A stretch of 64,000 bases of DNA from Hymenolepis diminuta (Eukaryota > Platyhelminthes > Cestoda > Cyclophyllidea > Hymenolepididae): positions 712,135 to 776,134 of the forward strand of contig CAADRB010000006.1 of NCBI GenBank assembly GCA_900708905.1. Reading direction: 5' to 3'. Shown here in pieces: positions 59,916 to 64,000 of this stretch. The stretch's first letter is position 1. Every line of letters begins with the position of its first letter. A model generated the notes under the pieces. That model made no database searches. It had not been told where the DNA came from and was given only the letters and a program-made list of their open reading frames with translations. Made by a program: the position numbers and the translations under genes.

Positions 59916-62661
59916 CTATATTGGTCTATTATAAAACCATCTTAAATTTGAATATCTACTTATCTATATTTTTTGTAATATTCATACTTATCGGCAGCCT
60001 TTGAATTTTTCTTGCAGGTGTTTATCCCCAAAGTGTTACGAAGCGTGCAAGTAAAATCAGTCTAGTTACTAATTTTCTAACCTAAGAAATTACAAGTTTA
60101 AATATAAATACCTAGAATCTTTAATGACAATGACCGTTTCAAGACAGTCAGTGTTATTCACTAAACTCTTATTTTAGTTGAGTTAATAATAAATACAAGC
60201 TAATTAATTCAGACATTTAAGTATGAATATATTTGAAGTCACAAGGACACACGTTAAACTGAAGTGAAATTTTGAAGAAATTTGTCCTTTTAAATTTAAC
60301 TTCAATGTTAGATAACGAATACATATGTCTCAATTGTGATTATCGCTCAATCTATTCTCTGATAAATGAAAGAAATCTGACTTGATAGCCCATTCTCTCT
60401 CCCAATTTTTCCTAGACAAAATTCTAGTTTTTATTATTTTTCGGCTAAGGTGACAATATCAATATGATTTAAACATGGTGCGAGGGAGAACCGGTCACAA
60501 GCCACAAGCATTAAGTCCTTCGGCCAATAAGAGCGGTTCAATAATGTTTTACCCAATCAACTTATAGTTCAAGTTCGCATTCAATAAAATTGCAAATATA
60601 ACGGGTTTGGTTGCTAATTTACATATAAAGTCCTTTCTAGAAATCATAAAGAAATACTTCTGATAATCAGTGCAACCGTTTTGCGTGTAGAGTCCAATCC
60701 CCTTATGCATAATGAAACTGATACATCGCTCCTGATTCTCCCGTATTAGTTCACACAGACCTCGTGTAACCTAAATTTGTTAGCATTTATGTGTGAAATT
60801 GGTTTACGGAAAATATCTAAAATAAGAAAGATTGAATATTGTCAAAATCCTATTTTTTTTTTTTCATGGATGAACAAACGGATTTGTGTAAATTCGATTT
60901 AAAACGTTCCAAATGTGATAACTGATTTACATTAATTTGAAAAGCTCAACATTTACTTTTGTTAAATTCAATTTTGACACAATGAATACACCTTCTTTCT
61001 GAAAAAGGAAAAGATTTTGTCAAATGATTGGTGAAAGCAGCCCTCACACGATAGTTGTTATGGCAACGACAGTTCATAGTCAGCACTCATAGCACTGATT
61101 CATGAGTAAATATGCAAATATGATCTTGATAGATATGTTTTTTATTGCATTTGACAAAATTATCTCACTCCGGGTAAATATGATTTAATGTAAAAAAATA
61201 AAATGTGACATGATAATGAAGAAAAATGTGTAATTTAGAATTTTTATGCGGTATTTTTTGTAATTCAATTTAGCTATTTGAATACTTTAAATCATTGCCT
61301 ATCACAATTCAACTGTTTCAAATACACAACTCGGTAAATTATAATTGGAGAGCAATTAAATCAAAATTAAAATACTTTCATTTATTCCGATGCTTAATGA
61401 CATAATCAAATCACGAATCTATTAAACAGTGTAACAGAATAAAGCTAATTAATTGATCGTTATCATAGCAATGACATTTATAAAGAGGCAATAAAAGAAT
61501 GAAACAATTTAGGCTATTAACCTAAATCAACATCCATTAAGATTAAATTGTTCTCTTGGAACTCTAAAAGATGCTGTTTGAAATTTGAGAAGCAATTATT
61601 TAAATTTTATGCGGCTGCAAAACTTAACACTTTTAATCAGCGTTTCCCTTTTGCTTAAGTACATGCAGTGTGTTAAATCCCTATCTACGCATTTGCGTCA
61701 AATTCATTTCAACTATATTTCTTATGTGACCTTGTTCCGTTTGCGTCATTCATCTAAACGTTCCATTCTCCATCCCAATATGCTTAATTCGTGTGCGGCC
61801 GACCTCTTATGGCCCTCAATTCATTTAATGTCATTCCCCATATGAGGAATTGAAGTGCTTGGAGCGCATGTGAGACCCCACTAAATACGTAAGTTTTAAC
61901 CGTACCGTTATTTCACTCCTGAGTGCCATTCGGTAATTTGATACATTCGTGTGTCTTTCAATTCTTCTATATTCTACTCTATTCTGCTGATACTTTTATT
62001 TCCAACACCATCAATTAAGTGAAGTTTAGCAAGAGCAATTCCGAATATTTAATCCCTCTCTGAAATACTGATAAACATTACCGTATACCACTCTTTTAGA
62101 TTAATTTAAGGTTGTTGCTAAGGAGTATTAACAATTTGTGAGTATTCCAAGAGCGTAATCTATATCAATTTATGGTCAAAACTTCTTTTTAATCATAAAC
62201 ATTTCAGGTGCAGTTGGAATTTAAGATCCTAAAAAAGCTACGTTTTTGGAATGCTCGTGTGTTTTATTTTTATTCATTTGGGAAATTCTAATTTCCGAAA
62301 TGCAATTCGCTGTTGGCTCTGGGAAAATCGAGAATTTTCTGTGTATATTGATTGGTATACTTTGCCTAATTTTTAGAGCAGCCTTAAATTTGATTGAATT
62401 TCTAATCATATTGAATAAATATACACTTGTTAAATTTAGCAACCACAAGATAGAAAAAGGACGGAGTTGATAACTGAATATTCACTTTGAATAGGGCACT
62501 TAGAAAGCGCTGCTTGACTAATCAGATAATTACCTAATTTTGAAAAACCAATAATAGCCTTGCATAAAGAAAATCAATTAAATGCAGAATTAATCACCTT
62601 AATAAAACTACTTTGGGTGCTGATTAAATAAGATTTGATATTCTCTCCCAAGACTAATAAT
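59916..62661. other. Intergenic DNA, no gene recognised
   Basis: AT-rich. Frames at 61585-61845 and 62221-62470 were inspected; neither shows a recognisable domain. Nothing else is supported. Confidence 0.5.
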
Positions 62662-62972
62662 CTTTATAAAGTTGACAAAATACAAAAGTCTTTCCTGAGT
62701 GAGAAGAGTCATATAGAACCACGTGTACATTGGAAAATGGGGAATAAAAGGGTGAAGAAAGGAGAAAAAGAATTGGAAGAGGAATTGGGTGAAAGGGAAA
62801 AAGCTGCGAATCTCAGTGAGGATGACTTATGAAATCAGGAACAAGAAGTTGGTTGACAGACTTCTCGTTCTTCGTTGACGTGCGATTGATTGTTAGAGCA
62901 GAGGTCTGAGTCAGTTGATGTGCAATACATAGAGAGAATGAGCAGACCTATGAGTCTAAATGCACAGGTACT
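62662..62972. repeat. Dispersed repeat R3, copy 3
   Basis: Landmarks as in the other two copies: GAACCACGTGTACATTGG, a purine-rich GGAGAAAAAG stretch, TCAGTGAGGATGACTT, GGTCTGAGTCAGTTGATGTG, GAGAGAATGAGCAG and CCTATGAGTCTAAATGCAC. The frame at 62635-62832 falls inside the purine-rich part and is not conserved in the other copies. Confidence 0.75.
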
Positions 62973-64000
62973 ACAGGGTAAATGCAAAACTAAGTAAAAA
63001 CTATTTGAAATAATTACTTTATTTGGATAAAAGTTAAAAATAAGACATCAGTGAAATAATTAACATAAGTAATTGTACAATTTATTATTTAAAATTCATT
63101 TAAATAAGTCAATTAACAGTAGTTTGTTCAGCGAGAATTGGAGGAGATATTTTGGATATATAAATTTTGGAACTAGCTATTCGTAATTCGATGAGCAGAA
63201 AGTTTCAAATTTCTATCGGATTATTCATCTCAAATGTCACGAAAATAGAAAATCTTTTACTATCTCTCACATCACAAATTTATCTTTCTTGCTGAAGTTA
63301 TTCTATCTATGACTTTAGACGATCAGTGAAATAAACAAATAGCAAACATATATTAATTGATATTCCTAGGAAATTTCTAGAACTTTTAATGCATACCTTA
63401 TCAGAAGAAAGTTCAAATTATTAACCGTAACAAAACATGCTTAAGTTGATCTTAAATGTTTTGGGTATTTTTTAATTACATCACATAACTCGGCAGAATT
63501 CTATAAAATGAGAGTACCGAAATAGTCTGACCCAAAAAGCTAGAAGGGATGGAATGCACAATATTGCAGGAACGCACTTTCATAAGTATATTAACTTCTT
63601 ACTTCTCTATAGTGGAAGAATGTCTCAAAAAGTATTCAGTTTTATCATATGCCAAGTGATTGCCAAGGAAGTATGCTACGGATAACTTTAATGGGGTTAG
63701 CCAACAAGATGATTAATGACTTGAAAGAAGGTACAAACAAAGTGCACGCAGGCAGTATTGAATAATCTGAGGCTCATTTCCTAACAGAATCCTAATAAAC
63801 ACAATTCTTATGTAAATTCCAAATAAATACCAGAGTTTACATATAGCATAAGAGATATGTGTCGGGTGGATGAATATATATTTCATGATTGTCTGGGTTA
63901 GTGGTACCATTTTGGGGTAAAAGATTTCTGTGGCAAGTACATCTTGAGTTCCGATACTTAACACATATGAATTTTCGCCATTTGTTACTAATCGTGATGT
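62973..64000. other. Intergenic DNA, no gene recognised
   Basis: AT-rich; the minus frame at 63964-63713 has no recognisable motif. Confidence 0.5.

Overview
The window looks like nuclear DNA of a parasitic flatworm. It is AT-rich and gene-poor. A hymenolepidid-like tapeworm is my best guess; a trematode cannot be excluded. The reasons are introns of 34-79 nt beside one of 416 nt, a Ty3/gypsy pol relic and a mariner relic of flatworm type, and long stretches of decayed interspersed repeats. The species call is an inference, because nothing here identifies it directly. One run of 50 N (18440-18489) marks an assembly gap.

Two genes are well supported. On the minus strand at 43403-40263 is a six-exon ZMYND11 (BS69)-like chromatin reader. 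It has an N-terminal winged-helix-like region, then PHD finger, degenerate bromodomain, PWWP, a long Ser-rich linker, a coiled coil and a C-terminal MYND finger. I resolved every exon junction and the frame closes exactly to 822 residues. About 3.3 kb away on the plus strand, 46711-47496 is an intronless SPEF1/CLAMP-like gene of 261 residues. It encodes a ciliary/flagellar microtubule-binding protein with a calponin-homology domain and a C-terminal coiled coil. The two genes are divergently oriented and have no evident functional link.

Almost everything else is transposon debris or unexplained AT-rich DNA. From left to right: a dispersed repeat (family R2) at 3.4 kb; a broken Ty3/gypsy pol at 7.25-9.2 kb; a complete-length but dead mariner with both terminal inverted repeats at 9655-10956; tRNA-derived SINE-like copies at 14.9, 44.7, 54.1 and 59.7 kb; three copies of an approximately 320-bp family (R3) at 16.3, 59.0 and 62.7 kb; an old repeat family (R4) around the gap and again at 28-29 kb; two LTR-like copies in opposite orientation at 27.7-28.3 and 48.7-49.2 kb; and a pair (R5) at 37.6 and 52.3 kb.

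The most curious unexplained signals are a CpG-dense island with hairpins at 21748-21965, a ZMYND11 PWWP whose methyl-lysine cage looks degraded, and a protein-like but interrupted reading frame at 54780-54550. I found no CRISPR array, operon, rRNA or intact tRNA gene, and no convincing new multi-gene system.
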